Source: Bacteroidales bacterium (GTDB taxonomy: Bacteria > Bacteroidota > Bacteroidia > Bacteroidales > UBA932). Taken from it: a stretch of DNA of 44,355 bases. The notes under the pieces were generated by a model that was not told the origin of the DNA, did no database searches, and was given only the letters and a program-made list of their open reading frames with translations. Positions 22,616 through 31,587 of this stretch are shown piece by piece. Within the stretch, counting starts at the first letter, position 1. The number at the start of each line of letters is the position of its first letter. The stretch covers positions 1 to 44,355 of the forward strand of contig JAGCYZ010000053.1 of assembly GCA_017960545.1 (NCBI GenBank). Reading direction: 5' to 3'. Position numbers and translations under genes: made by a program.

Positions 22616-24715
22616 CTAGAAGAACCTTGCCCTGTTATCCTTGTAGTTGGTAGCCTGCTCCATTACAGGGATAATCATCTGGGTGTAGTACTGGTTCATC
22701 TGGTTCTTGTAATTCTTGGCGTCTTCCTCTGTGTAGAAAGCGCCGTTCTCACGGTTGGTAACCTGGAATACATAAGTTCCGATGGATCCTGCCACAGGGC
22801 CGCAGATGGTGTTCTCAGGTGCAGATGCTATAGCGCCTACAAACTTGGGATCAAGGCTCTGTGCCGTAAGGGATGAGAATGATACGCCGCTGGTTGTGCT
22901 GACTCCTGCGTTGAGCTTGTCTGCAATCTCCTGGAGGTCTGTCATTCCCTTGATCTTCTCTGCAGTCTCGGCTGCTACCTTCTCTCCGAGCTTGTCAAGA
23001 TAGATGGCTGTCTTGATATCGCTGGCAAGATCCCTGATAGGGGTTGTTCCCTCTTTATGGATATCCTTGAGGGTTGCTACAAAGAAGTAGTTGTTGTTTA
23101 TGGTCATAATAGGGGAAACCGCATTCTTCTTTGCGTCAAACACCCACCTGGTGATTTCCTTGGCGTTGTCAATTGCTCCGTAAGCGGATGTGCTCTCAAG
23201 CACGTTGTCAACCGGATGGGAGTAGATTCCCATTGAATCGACGGCTGCGCGGTAGTTGTCATAGCTGCCTGCGGCAAGGGTGGCGAACTTGTTTGCCTTT
23301 GCGTAGTAGTCGTTGAACGTCTCCTTGCTGGCAACTGCTTCCTTCTCCAGGAGAGCGACCTGCCTCATCTGTACAGGACGGGTCTTGTCAGTTACAAGGA
23401 CGAGGTGGGTTCCGTAAATGGTGTTCAGGATGAAAGGCTCGTTAACCTTTGCGTCAAGAACGGACTCCATTCCCTGGATCATATAGTTCTGGGTCATCCA
23501 GCCAATTGTTCCAAGCTCTCCGTCAACCACTGAACTCTGGTCTGCGGAATACAGGGCGGCAAGAGTGGAGAACGGGGTTGCGCCCTTCTTAACTACGTCA
23601 AGAAGGCTGTCGGCGGTAGCCTGTACGTTCTCTCCTGAAAGCAGGATGTGCTTTACGAATACGGAGTCTGACCTGTCGGCAATATCCATAACCTTGGCTA
23701 CATAGAAGGTGTTTCCGTCGCGGATGACAGGAGAAACATCCCCAACCTTGGTCTCGGGAGCGAATACAAAGTCGTTCACCTCAGTTGAGATGGTGTAGAG
23801 CTCGCCTGACTTGTTCCAGTATGTAGAAAGAGGCCTGTCAGAATTCTTGGTGAGGAAACTGCGCATGTTGTCTGTGGTGGAGAACTCCTCATAGAGGCCG
23901 TTGACTTCGTCAAGGGTGGCTGCTATGTCGCTCTCTGAAGGAACTACCTCATAAACGACATACTCCATATCCCTGCTTGCAGGCTGGGTGTAGAACTCCT
24001 TGTGCGCCTCGTAGTAATCCTTGATTTCCTGCTCAGTAACTACAATTGTAGAATCTGTATCGAATCCGTAGGGAACCATCACGAAATCTACGTCAGCGGT
24101 GGTGTTGTTCTCCTCCACTGCCCTGCGCAGCATAGTCTTGTTCATTACGTCGCTGTAAGTGAAGAGGGCTGCGTACTTATTGTAGAACTGCTGGGTATAA
24201 ACTGAATTCTGGATATAGTCCCAGAGGGTCTGGTACCTGCCGGTAGCGTCGTCGGGAATAGACCTGACAAAGTTCACTACGTTCTGGGGATCGAATACTC
24301 CGGTCTCGTCGGTGAAAAGCTGGGTAACCATTGCGGAAGGATTGGCTCCGGTGGTAAGGTCAACTATCTCGTCTTCTCCAACTACTATTCCTGCGTCCTT
24401 GGCGCTCTTGACAAAGAGGTATTTGTCAATGAGACCCTGCCATGCAGCATCCCTGATGCCAGCCTGGGTTTCCTCGTTCTGAACGGAAGCGCCGGTGAGC
24501 ATTTCGTTGATGGTGGTGTATTTTTCTACGTCTTCCAGGAAATCTGTATAGGAAATGTTCTTTCCATTGATCTTTCCAACGTCATATTTTGAGGACATTG
24601 TCTGCATTGCAGACTGGAGCGTGCCTGGGTCTATGATGAATGACAAGAGGGCCAGAGCGATAATGATAGATATCGCAAGACCGAATTTTACGCGAATTTT
24701 TTGAAGAACCGCCAT
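22616..24715 (-). CDS. ppiD: PpiD-like periplasmic peptidylprolyl isomerase/chaperone (SurA_N plus parvulin domains)
   Basis: The 699-aa protein has a single N-terminal membrane anchor (about residues 12-30, FGLAISIIIALALLSFII). A SurA-type N-domain follows, then a parvulin rotamase domain marked by VFVKHILLSGENVQ, DGELGTIGWMTQ and IYGTHLVLVTDK, a second, more divergent rotamase-like region and a helical C-terminus. PpiD proteins assist folding of outer-membrane and secreted proteins at the periplasmic face of the inner membrane. It closes the outer-membrane protein, TPR and lptC run. A weak TAACTTCG box (24755-24762, minus strand) may give it a promoter of its own. Confidence 0.9.
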   Translation of the reverse strand: MAVLQKIRVKFGLAISIIIALALLSFIIDPGTLQSAMQTMSSKYDVGKINGKNISYTDFLEDVEKYTTINEMLTGASVQNEETQAGIRDAAWQGLIDKYLFVKSAKDAGIVVGEDEIVDLTTGANPSAMVTQLFTDETGVFDPQNVVNFVRSIPDDATGRYQTLWDYIQNSVYTQQFYNKYAALFTYSDVMNKTMLRRAVEENNTTADVDFVMVPYGFDTDSTIVVTEQEIKDYYEAHKEFYTQPASRDMEYVVYEVVPSESDIAATLDEVNGLYEEFSTTDNMRSFLTKNSDRPLSTYWNKSGELYTISTEVNDFVFAPETKVGDVSPVIRDGNTFYVAKVMDIADRSDSVFVKHILLSGENVQATADSLLDVVKKGATPFSTLAALYSADQSSVVDGELGTIGWMTQNYMIQGMESVLDAKVNEPFILNTIYGTHLVLVTDKTRPVQMRQVALLEKEAVASKETFNDYYAKANKFATLAAGSYDNYRAAVDSMGIYSHPVDNVLESTSAYGAIDNAKEITRWVFDAKKNAVSPIMTINNNYFFVATLKDIHKEGTTPIRDLASDIKTAIYLDKLGEKVAAETAEKIKGMTDLQEIADKLNAGVSTTSGVSFSSLTAQSLDPKFVGAIASAPENTICGPVAGSIGTYVFQVTNRENGAFYTEEDAKNYKNQMNQYYTQMIIPVMEQATNYKDNRARFF

Positions 24716-24784
24716 TGTGTTATGTTATTTTTTAGTTTTTCCGATATTGGGGTGCGAAGTTAACAATTTTCCTTTAAAACACCA

Positions 24785-25414
24785 TTATTTTTTAAGAAAA
24801 GGCCCTATAAAATTCACAGAATCAACGAAAACCGCAGTTGTATCCTGGACTACTACGGAATAACTGTTGAACGGCCTGAGAATGGTGGCGTCGCGGGCAT
24901 TCTCATCGGAACGCATCCCATACCCCTGCATGAATCCGTCAGGGGAATACATCCTTATGTAGGAATCGGTGTAGATAAGACCGGCGAATCTGTCCCAATA
25001 AAGGGTATCGGTCTCCATTGTCTCCCGGTCAATGACATTCTGGATGACCACGTTGCCCGTCACTTCCCACAGTTCTCCTTTGGTGGCCCTGTATGTATAG
25101 TGGCTGGCGTTGTCTGAAAATATGGTAGTTTCCAGCAGGCCTTCGGAATTGTATCCGTACAGGGCAAAGCCCTGGGGAAACTTCTCCACGGTAGCGGTGT
25201 CGTTCTCGTATCGGGCCATCTGGGGGGCCTCCATACGCATTTTCACGCGGCCGTTCTCCGTTTGCACTGCAAACATGCTGTCAACTATCTGGCGGGGGGT
25301 CTCGTCAAGGTTGAGCACTTCCGCCTGCTTGAGTTTGCCTGAACACGAAAACAAGATAGTAGCAACCACGAACGTGATTGCTACTATTCCTGTAGTATTT
25401 GTCAAACTCTTCAA
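24785..25414 (-). CDS. lptC: LPS export protein LptC (lipoprotein form)
   Basis: LptC passes lipopolysaccharide from the LptBFG extractor to LptA across the periplasm. The 209-aa protein has an N-terminal hydrophobic segment ending in LFSC (C24), a lipobox-like site, so the protein is probably lipid-anchored instead of having the enterobacterial transmembrane helix. The beta-jellyroll repeats are visible as FALYGYNSEGLLETTIFSDNA, ATKGELWEVTGNVVIQN and METDTLYWDRFAGLIYTD, which fits the LptC/OstA superfamily. It starts 6 bases after the TPR gene. In related genomes a CNNM/CorC-type gene often lies between lptC and the PPIase gene; here there are only 69 bases. Confidence 0.9.
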   Translation of the reverse strand: MKSLTNTTGIVAITFVVATILFSCSGKLKQAEVLNLDETPRQIVDSMFAVQTENGRVKMRMEAPQMARYENDTATVEKFPQGFALYGYNSEGLLETTIFSDNASHYTYRATKGELWEVTGNVVIQNVIDRETMETDTLYWDRFAGLIYTDSYIRMYSPDGFMQGYGMRSDENARDATILRPFNSYSVVVQDTTAVFVDSVNFIGPFLKK

Positions 25415-25420
25415 AACGCT

Positions 25421-26743
25421 TTATTTCTGAGTCCTTACAGTGGTGGTTGCCCTGAGGCCGCCGCAAGATACTGTGTAGGACTGTCCGTCCTGAACGTCGT
25501 ACATAAAGGCGTCGGCTGTTGCAGGGAAGTACCTTGAGTACTGTCCGATGAGCCTGTTGGCCTCTTCTGCAAGTGAAGGATCTGCGGTCCTTGCCCTCTG
25601 CAGATAATCAACAGCTACCCAGTAAGGTGCCCTGTTCTCAATCTCGTTTCCACCGCACCTGATGGATCCCCAGATTGTTCCAAGGAGCATATAGGACTTG
25701 CCTGCAAGGCTCTCGTCAAGCTCCACAGCCTTCCTGGCTGCGTCGGCTGCCTTTACGTTCTGGCCGTTCTTGTAGCAGAATGCTGCAAGCTCGTAGTTGT
25801 AGTTGGCGTCTGTGATGCTGTCAGAATCAGGAGAAGCGATAGCCTCCTCAAGATACTTGATGGCGTCTGCGGCGTTGCCCCTTACGGAGTTGAGCCTGTA
25901 AAGGAAGTATGCGGAATTGTAAGAAGGATCAAGCCTGTACATTGCTGTAACGGCGTTGAGGTAGAGGTCGTTGTCCTGGCATCCCTCGGTGTTGCTCATC
26001 ATCCTGGCAATGTTGGTAACAAGGGCCAGATCGTCAGGATTGGCGTTGAACCTGGGGGTGTAGAGCTCGAGCAGGGTCTCGCAGGAAGCTACCTTGCTGG
26101 AGATGAACACGGTCTCGATGTCGGTCTTGAGCTGTGCGTTGGCTGCTTTCTCCTCGTCAGTCTTTCCAGGGATCTTCTCAAGAAGGGAGATATTGTCATT
26201 GTAGGTGTTGATGATATCCTCTGCACCCATATCGCCATTCTTGAACATCTCTATTGCGGCGTTGAGCTGGAAGAGAAGGGCCTTGGGGTCAACTTCCTCC
26301 TTGTTGGCGGCAATGACCTCTTTCAGTCCGTTGTAAAGAGCCTTCTGATCCTTTACGTAGTTGTTCATGTCAATTGCCTTGTTGTTGAGGGCAGTAACCG
26401 CATAGGACGGATAATACTGAGCCCTGACATCGTGAAGGGTGAGCAGGGTGTCAACCAGACCTGCTACGTATTGAGGATTGTTGGCGTTTCTCTGGATGAG
26501 GGTCCTGACCAGAGTGGTACCGTTCAGAATGAGGTTCTGGCTTGCCGTAGGAGGGCAGAGCTTGTAAGCGGTTCTCCAGTTAGGAATAGCATCGTCGTAG
26601 TTCCTCTGCCTGTAGTAATCCTGATAGTAGGAGAGGTACTTGATGCACTCTGCGCTGTCAGCGCCGTACTTTCCCTGGGCAAAAGCGTTTGTGCCCGTAA
26701 GGATCATTGCGATTCCCGCAATAGCGATTAAGATTCTTTTCAT
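25421..26743 (-). CDS. Secreted TPR-type protein of the lptC locus
   Basis: The 440-aa protein has a signal peptide (cleavage near NAFA-QGKYG). The body is helical with TPR-like pairs, for example YYRQRNYDDAIPNWRTAYKLCP near the start, AADAIKYLEEAIASPDSD and AADAARKAVELDESLAGKSYMLLG later. No enzyme motif is seen; the likely role is protein scaffolding in the periplasm. A TTG at 26755 would add 4 residues, but the ATG at 26743 gives a cleaner signal peptide. It sits between the outer-membrane protein gene and lptC, a conserved Bacteroidota arrangement that suggests a role in envelope assembly. Confidence 0.85.
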   Translation of the reverse strand: MKRILIAIAGIAMILTGTNAFAQGKYGADSAECIKYLSYYQDYYRQRNYDDAIPNWRTAYKLCPPTASQNLILNGTTLVRTLIQRNANNPQYVAGLVDTLLTLHDVRAQYYPSYAVTALNNKAIDMNNYVKDQKALYNGLKEVIAANKEEVDPKALLFQLNAAIEMFKNGDMGAEDIINTYNDNISLLEKIPGKTDEEKAANAQLKTDIETVFISSKVASCETLLELYTPRFNANPDDLALVTNIARMMSNTEGCQDNDLYLNAVTAMYRLDPSYNSAYFLYRLNSVRGNAADAIKYLEEAIASPDSDSITDANYNYELAAFCYKNGQNVKAADAARKAVELDESLAGKSYMLLGTIWGSIRCGGNEIENRAPYWVAVDYLQRARTADPSLAEEANRLIGQYSRYFPATADAFMYDVQDGQSYTVSCGGLRATTTVRTQK

Positions 26744-26768
26744 ATCCTGATTCAATTAGTTTTCAACA

Positions 26769-28094
26769 TTATCTATAGTAGTTCTTCTGGAACCAAATGT
26801 CATAAGTATTGATACCTATGGTGAAGTTTATGTAGTTCTCTTTTACCCCATTATCAATATTTATGCCTTTTTTGCCAAATTCCATTCCAAAGGTCAGTCC
26901 GTTGGACAATTGGAAGACGGGCATAGTGAGGCCCAAAGTGATTCCTATGTTGTCCTGCTGTATGCCGTTAAAGGCAAAATACGACTGCTTCCAGAACACT
27001 CCGGCGCGGTATGCCCACCTGCGGTAGAAGTACCTCACGTCATTGGCGTTGGGGATGTACTCGAAGCCTGCGCGGATGGCCTGGGCCTTGGCGGTTCCAA
27101 ACTGGAACCCTTCTCCGGCCACGGCCATTCCAGCTATGGAAGCCATTCCGGAATTTGTCCAGTCAGACATTGTGTAATCCACTTCAGCCCTCCATCTCTG
27201 TCCGGATTTCAGGGTGATTCCCACTCCAATCTCGCTGCCGAAGCGGAGAGGGGAGGTGGTGATACCCAGTGTGTCAACCTTGTAGCGGAGCGTGTCGGTG
27301 GTAGCGCCCTTGGCAAGCCTGGTGTCCGTAACGTAGCCGTTTATCTTGGATTCCATTGTATATGTGGCGCCCACTCCAAGCGTGACGTTGCCTATTGGCT
27401 GTTCGTACTGGAGGCCGAACTTTGCGGTATTTCCCTTGAGGACTATCTGGTAGGAACTCTGCAGGCTGCTGTAGGAACTGTTTGCAAACGTGCGCGGGAA
27501 GAATTCCTTTGTTATGTTTCCAAAATAGTGGATGCCCTCGACTCCCAGGGAGAGGCGGTTCCAGAAAGTGACGCCCGCAGCTACGAACAGTTTGTACGTG
27601 CTTCCCTGTCCCAATGCCGTAGAAGTGATGTCCTTGGTCTGGGATATGAGTGCGGGATCGTCAACGTACATAGAGTACTTGTAACCTGTGGTGCTGTAAG
27701 GCACTATTCCTACCATCATAGCGGATGAGCGGTAGATGGGGAACGATATTGCGATATCCTTGAGGTTGAACAGATTGTTTGCGGAAACCTTGTCTCCCTG
27801 ACGGAGAATTGTGTTGCCCTGATACAGGCTGAAATCCGCCATGAAAGAAAGGGAATCCCTTGCCGTAACCGCGGCCGGATTAAGCAGGTTGATGTATCTG
27901 GTGTTCCTTGAAGCTATTCCAACGCCACCCATAGTCATAGTATAGGCGTTGCCCTGGTCGAACAGATCTCCTATACCGAACAGATTGTAAGGGGAGTAAC
28001 CGCTGTATGCACCGCTTTGTGCAAGAGCTGCAGCTCCACCTGCGCAAGTCAGGATGATGGATAGAAGTATTCTTTTAATAGCCTGTTTTAACAT
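26769..28094 (-). CDS. Outer-membrane beta-barrel protein (FadL/PorV-like) of the lptC locus
   Basis: The 441-aa protein has a signal peptide (cleavage near AALAQ-SG). The mature start, YSGYSPYNLFGIGDLFDQGNAYTMTMGGVGIASRN, resembles Bacteroidota FadL/PorV-like barrels, where an N-terminal plug passes Asn-Pro-Ala (LLNPAAVTARDS). The rest is about 14 amphipathic strands with aromatic girdles, ending in ITYDIWFQKNYYR-like residues. It is first in the run with the TPR gene, lptC and the PpiD-like gene, behind a box at 28114-28121. Substrate and function are unknown. Confidence 0.82.
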   Translation of the reverse strand: MLKQAIKRILLSIILTCAGGAAALAQSGAYSGYSPYNLFGIGDLFDQGNAYTMTMGGVGIASRNTRYINLLNPAAVTARDSLSFMADFSLYQGNTILRQGDKVSANNLFNLKDIAISFPIYRSSAMMVGIVPYSTTGYKYSMYVDDPALISQTKDITSTALGQGSTYKLFVAAGVTFWNRLSLGVEGIHYFGNITKEFFPRTFANSSYSSLQSSYQIVLKGNTAKFGLQYEQPIGNVTLGVGATYTMESKINGYVTDTRLAKGATTDTLRYKVDTLGITTSPLRFGSEIGVGITLKSGQRWRAEVDYTMSDWTNSGMASIAGMAVAGEGFQFGTAKAQAIRAGFEYIPNANDVRYFYRRWAYRAGVFWKQSYFAFNGIQQDNIGITLGLTMPVFQLSNGLTFGMEFGKKGINIDNGVKENYINFTIGINTYDIWFQKNYYR

Positions 28095-28113
28095 TATACT
28101 TTATAATGAACTA

Positions 28114-28121
28114 CAAATTTG
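28114..28121 (-). promoter_or_regulatory. -7 promoter box of the outer-membrane protein-TPR-lptC-ppiD run (CAAATTTG)
   Basis: CAAATTTG, one base off TAnnTTTG, lies 19 bases ahead of the ATG at 28094. On the minus strand a TTTG precedes it by 20 bases, the spacing expected for a Bacteroidota -33 element. Confidence 0.55.
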
Positions 28122-28146
28122 GGTATTTTCCCTCTTTTTACAAAAT

Positions 28147-31100
28147 TTATTTCATCTTCTGGAGCAATGCATACGCCTTTTGCATTGAATCTATGCCCCT
28201 TGTGACAATTTTCAGCTTTCCTTCTGACTGTTTCAGGCTTAAATTGTCCATTGAAGCCGTCCTTTCCAGAACGTTCTGGAAAGTGTCCGACTTATAGAAC
28301 GGCGACATAGGATTGCTCACGAAAAATGCAATAAACATTCCGTTCTTGACTATTATCTTCTCAAAGCCGAGGCTTTCTCCCAGGTTCCTGAGCTTGACTA
28401 CGTAGAAAAGGTTGAGCGCCGGCTCAGGCAATTCCCCGAAACGGTCCGCCAGCTGGGCCTGGAAACGGTTTATGTCCCTTTCCTTCTTCATTGAGTCCAA
28501 CTGCTTGTAAATGCGCAGCTTTTCTGCCTGGACGTCTATGTAGGAATCCGGGATATAGGCCTGAAGGTCCGTCTCTATGGTACATTCTACAATGAAGTCT
28601 GACGAGGATGAACTAGTCCTTATGCCACTCTCCATTCCAAGTTCCTCCATTGCCTCCGACAGGATCTTCTGGTAGGTTTCGTATCCCATTTCCGCAATGT
28701 AGCCGCTCTGCTCCGCTCCAAGGAGGTTTCCGGCACCGCGGATGTCAAGGTCCTGCATAGCAATGTTGAAACCGCTTCCAAGGTTGGAGAACTCTTCTAT
28801 GGCCTTCAGCCTGCGGCGCGCTTCGTCCGTTATGCTGATGAGCGGAGGGACTATCAGATAGCAGAACGCGCGCTTGTTGGAGCGGCCGACGCGCCCGCGA
28901 AGCTGGTGCAGGTCGCTGAGGCCTATGTTCTGCGCCTGATTTATGATTATTGTGTTAGCGTTGGGGATATCCAGTCCGTTCTCAATGATGGTGGTGCAGA
29001 GCAGCAGGTCGTAATCCCCGCGGATGAAGTCCAGCATCCGGTCCTCAAGGGTCTTTGCCTCCATCTGCCCGTGGGCTATGCATATCTTCATATCCGGTAC
29101 AAGGCGGTGCAGGATATCGTATATGGACTGCAGTTCCTCCACCTTGTTGTGCAGGAAGAATATCTGTCCCCCGCGGTTCAGTTCATAGTTAAGGATGCTC
29201 TTTATCTCTTTCTCATCGAACAGGATAATCTCTGTCTGGATAGGAATCCTGTTGGGCGGAGGGGTGTTTATGATAGAAAGGTCCCTGGCGCCCAGGAGTG
29301 AGAACTGGAGGGTGCGGGGGATAGGTGTTGCGGTAAGGGTGAGGGTATCCACGGAAGCCTTAAGGTTGCGCAGTTTCTCCTTTGCCGCCACGCCGAATTT
29401 CTGCTCCTCGTCAATGATCAGAAGCCCCAGATCCTTGAATTCGAAGCCGGCCCCAAGCATCTTGTGCGTGCCTATGAGTATGTCTATGCGCCCGTCGGCA
29501 AGTTGCTTCTTTATTTCAGTTATCTCCTTTGCGGTGCGGAGGCGGCTCACGTAATCCACCGTGCAGGGGAAGTCCTTGAGACGCGTGCGGAAAGTCTCGA
29601 AATGCTGCAGCGCAAGGATGGTGGTGGGCACCAGCACGGCAACCTGCTTGCCGTCAGTGGCAGCCTTGAAAGCGGCGCGGATGGCAAGTTCAGTCTTGCC
29701 GAAGCCCACGTCGCCGCAGATAAGCCTGTCCATAGGGCAGGAGTCCTCCATATCGTGCTTGATAGCCTCGCACGCGGTCTCCTGATCGGGGGTATCCTCA
29801 AAGATGAATGACGATTCCAACTCCTTCTGAAGGTAGGTGTCTGCGCTGAACGCGAAGCCTCTTGACGCCTTCCGCTTTGCGTAAAGTCGGATGAGGTCCT
29901 TGGCAATGTCCTTGACCTTGGACTTGGCTCCGGCCTTGAGCGCCTGCCAGGCTTTGGAGCCAAGCTTGTTGACGCGCGGAGGCTCGCCGTCCTTTGAGCG
30001 GAAGCGTGAAATCTTGTTGAGCGCGTGCACTGAGACGAACACCACGTCTCCGTCCTTGTAGGAGAGCTTGACCACCTCGCGGTAGCGGCCCTTGTCGTCT
30101 TTCATCCTCACAAGGCCGCCGAAGACTCCCACTCCGTGGTCTATGTGCACCACATAGTCGCCAATGTTGATGGCGTTGAGGTCGTTGATTGTAAGCTGCT
30201 CGCTCTTTTCAACAGTGCGGCGCATAGTGACGCGGTGGAACCTGTCAAAGATTTCGTGGTCAGAGTAGCAGCAGACACGGTTCTCATTATCTATGAAACC
30301 GTTGTGGATGTTCTTTCCCTTTACGAATTCCGGAATAAGGCCTCCGTTCTGGAAAAAGATGGTCCTGAGCCTTTCCAACTGGGATTCCTTCTCCCCGTAA
30401 ATGTAAACCTTGTATCCGCTTTCCATTCGGGCGCGGATATCCTCGGTGAGCAACTCGAAATTCTTGTTGAAAGACGGCTGGGGAGAGATCCTGAACATAA
30501 CGTCAGGAACCTGTTTACGGGAGATGGGGGAGTCTATATATACTTTGCTGAACCTTTCAAGGCCGCCGAAGAATTCCTGGTTGGAATACATATCGGAAGA
30601 ATCCAGCCATACCAGGGTGCCCTTGGGCAGTATGTCAGTGAAAGGCTTTCCTCCTTCATTGTCCTGGGAAACGGTATTGGAAATGATGTCCATAGAGTCC
30701 ACCTTTTCCTTTGAAAGCTGTGTATTGCAGTCAAAGACGCTTATTTCCTCTATTTCATCCCCAAAGAAAGATACCCTGTAAGGATCATTGAAAGAGTATG
30801 AAAAAATATCTATGATGGAACCCCTGACCGCAAACTGTCCCGGGGCGGAAACAAAGTCCACCTTTTCGAACTCTGCCTTATAAAGGGCCTCCTTTACGCT
30901 CTCATAGGATACTTCTTCACCTGACTTTAGGGTAAAGATGGATGATTTGAGAGTGGAAGAGTCAGGAATCAGTTCAGAGAGGGCTTCAGGATAACTGACT
31001 ATGAAAAGGGGATCGGTACCGGAATAGCTTACTACTTTACCTATTGCGGCGGTCCGTTGCACACCAAGGGAAGATTTATAATTGCTTCTTTCTATCTTGC

Positions 31101-31332
31101 GTCCTGAAGAAGGCAGGAAGAATACCCTGTCGCCTTCTACAAGGCTGTAAAGGTCTGCGCTGCAATACTCTGCGCTCTCCTGTGTAGGCAATACAACAAG
31201 GTGTACCCCTTTATTTGCTATATTTGAGAGCACGAACCACCGCGCAGAAAGAAATAATCCGCTGCAGAAAACTTCTTTTTGCGTTACCAGCAATCCCTTG
31301 ATTTTAGCAGAAGAATCAGAACTTATCAACAC
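28147..31332 (-). CDS. mfd: Transcription-repair coupling factor Mfd
   Basis: Mfd removes RNA polymerase stalled at lesions and recruits UvrA. The 1061-aa protein has the UvrB-homology module (about 60-300), the CarD-like RNA-polymerase-interacting domain (INIGDYVVHIDHGVGVFGGLV), the translocase with Walker A GDVGFGKTE, DEEQ in LLIIDEEQKFGV, TATPIPRT and QLRGRVGRSNKRAF, and the C-terminal TRCF domain. No ATG lies near the N-terminus; the frame opens with GTG (31332) or TTG (31329), and a stop lies 9 codon-bases upstream (31342-31344). The N-terminus therefore looks shorter than in related proteins. The start codons overlap the DnaA-box-like TGTTGATAA. Confidence 0.95.
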   Translation of the reverse strand: MLISSDSSAKIKGLLVTQKEVFCSGLFLSARWFVLSNIANKGVHLVVLPTQESAEYCSADLYSLVEGDRVFFLPSSGRKIERSNYKSSLGVQRTAAIGKVVSYSGTDPLFIVSYPEALSELIPDSSTLKSSIFTLKSGEEVSYESVKEALYKAEFEKVDFVSAPGQFAVRGSIIDIFSYSFNDPYRVSFFGDEIEEISVFDCNTQLSKEKVDSMDIISNTVSQDNEGGKPFTDILPKGTLVWLDSSDMYSNQEFFGGLERFSKVYIDSPISRKQVPDVMFRISPQPSFNKNFELLTEDIRARMESGYKVYIYGEKESQLERLRTIFFQNGGLIPEFVKGKNIHNGFIDNENRVCCYSDHEIFDRFHRVTMRRTVEKSEQLTINDLNAINIGDYVVHIDHGVGVFGGLVRMKDDKGRYREVVKLSYKDGDVVFVSVHALNKISRFRSKDGEPPRVNKLGSKAWQALKAGAKSKVKDIAKDLIRLYAKRKASRGFAFSADTYLQKELESSFIFEDTPDQETACEAIKHDMEDSCPMDRLICGDVGFGKTELAIRAAFKAATDGKQVAVLVPTTILALQHFETFRTRLKDFPCTVDYVSRLRTAKEITEIKKQLADGRIDILIGTHKMLGAGFEFKDLGLLIIDEEQKFGVAAKEKLRNLKASVDTLTLTATPIPRTLQFSLLGARDLSIINTPPPNRIPIQTEIILFDEKEIKSILNYELNRGGQIFFLHNKVEELQSIYDILHRLVPDMKICIAHGQMEAKTLEDRMLDFIRGDYDLLLCTTIIENGLDIPNANTIIINQAQNIGLSDLHQLRGRVGRSNKRAFCYLIVPPLISITDEARRRLKAIEEFSNLGSGFNIAMQDLDIRGAGNLLGAEQSGYIAEMGYETYQKILSEAMEELGMESGIRTSSSSSDFIVECTIETDLQAYIPDSYIDVQAEKLRIYKQLDSMKKERDINRFQAQLADRFGELPEPALNLFYVVKLRNLGESLGFEKIIVKNGMFIAFFVSNPMSPFYKSDTFQNVLERTASMDNLSLKQSEGKLKIVTRGIDSMQKAYALLQKMK

Positions 31333-31587
31333 TGTTCTTTTTTATTCTGTTAAAAGCCTGTGTAAAACCTTGTTTAAAACCACCCCCTTGGTTATTGATA
31401 AAAAAACCGAATGATTTTTCAACAAATGACAAGCAGGGTAAAAAACAATATCCTAACAGGTATATGTATTTATATAGTATTGTGTATCAATCTATTAATA
31501 TAGTTTTCAACATATTAACAGCAGTATTATAATCAACAAGAAATGAATAAAAATATATTATATTTGTGATATAAAACTGATTGTCAA
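31323..31587. other. AT-rich gene-free gap with DnaA-box-like 9-mers: candidate replication origin
   Basis: The gap separates mfd (leftward) from ruvB (rightward). TTATCAACA at 31323-31331 is one base from the E. coli DnaA box TTATCCACA. TTTTCAACA occurs at 31416-31424 and 31504-31512, and TAATCAACA at 31530-31538. In the opposite orientation three related 9-mers are evenly spaced: TGTTAAAAG (31348-31356), TGTGTAAAA (31359-31367) and TGTTTAAAA (31371-31379), followed by CACCCCC. Bases 31441-31560 are very AT-rich, as expected for an unwinding element. No coding frame fills the gap. The origin call is an inference: dnaA is not in the window, and spot counts of G and C on either side show no clear skew switch. 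Confidence 0.42.
31559..31566 (+). promoter_or_regulatory. -7 promoter box of ruvB-frdA-frdB (TATATTTG)
   Basis: This is a perfect TAnnTTTG match 21 bases before the ruvB ATG at 31588. It lies at the right edge of the AT-rich gap, so any origin activity and ruvB transcription would share this DNA. Confidence 0.65.
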
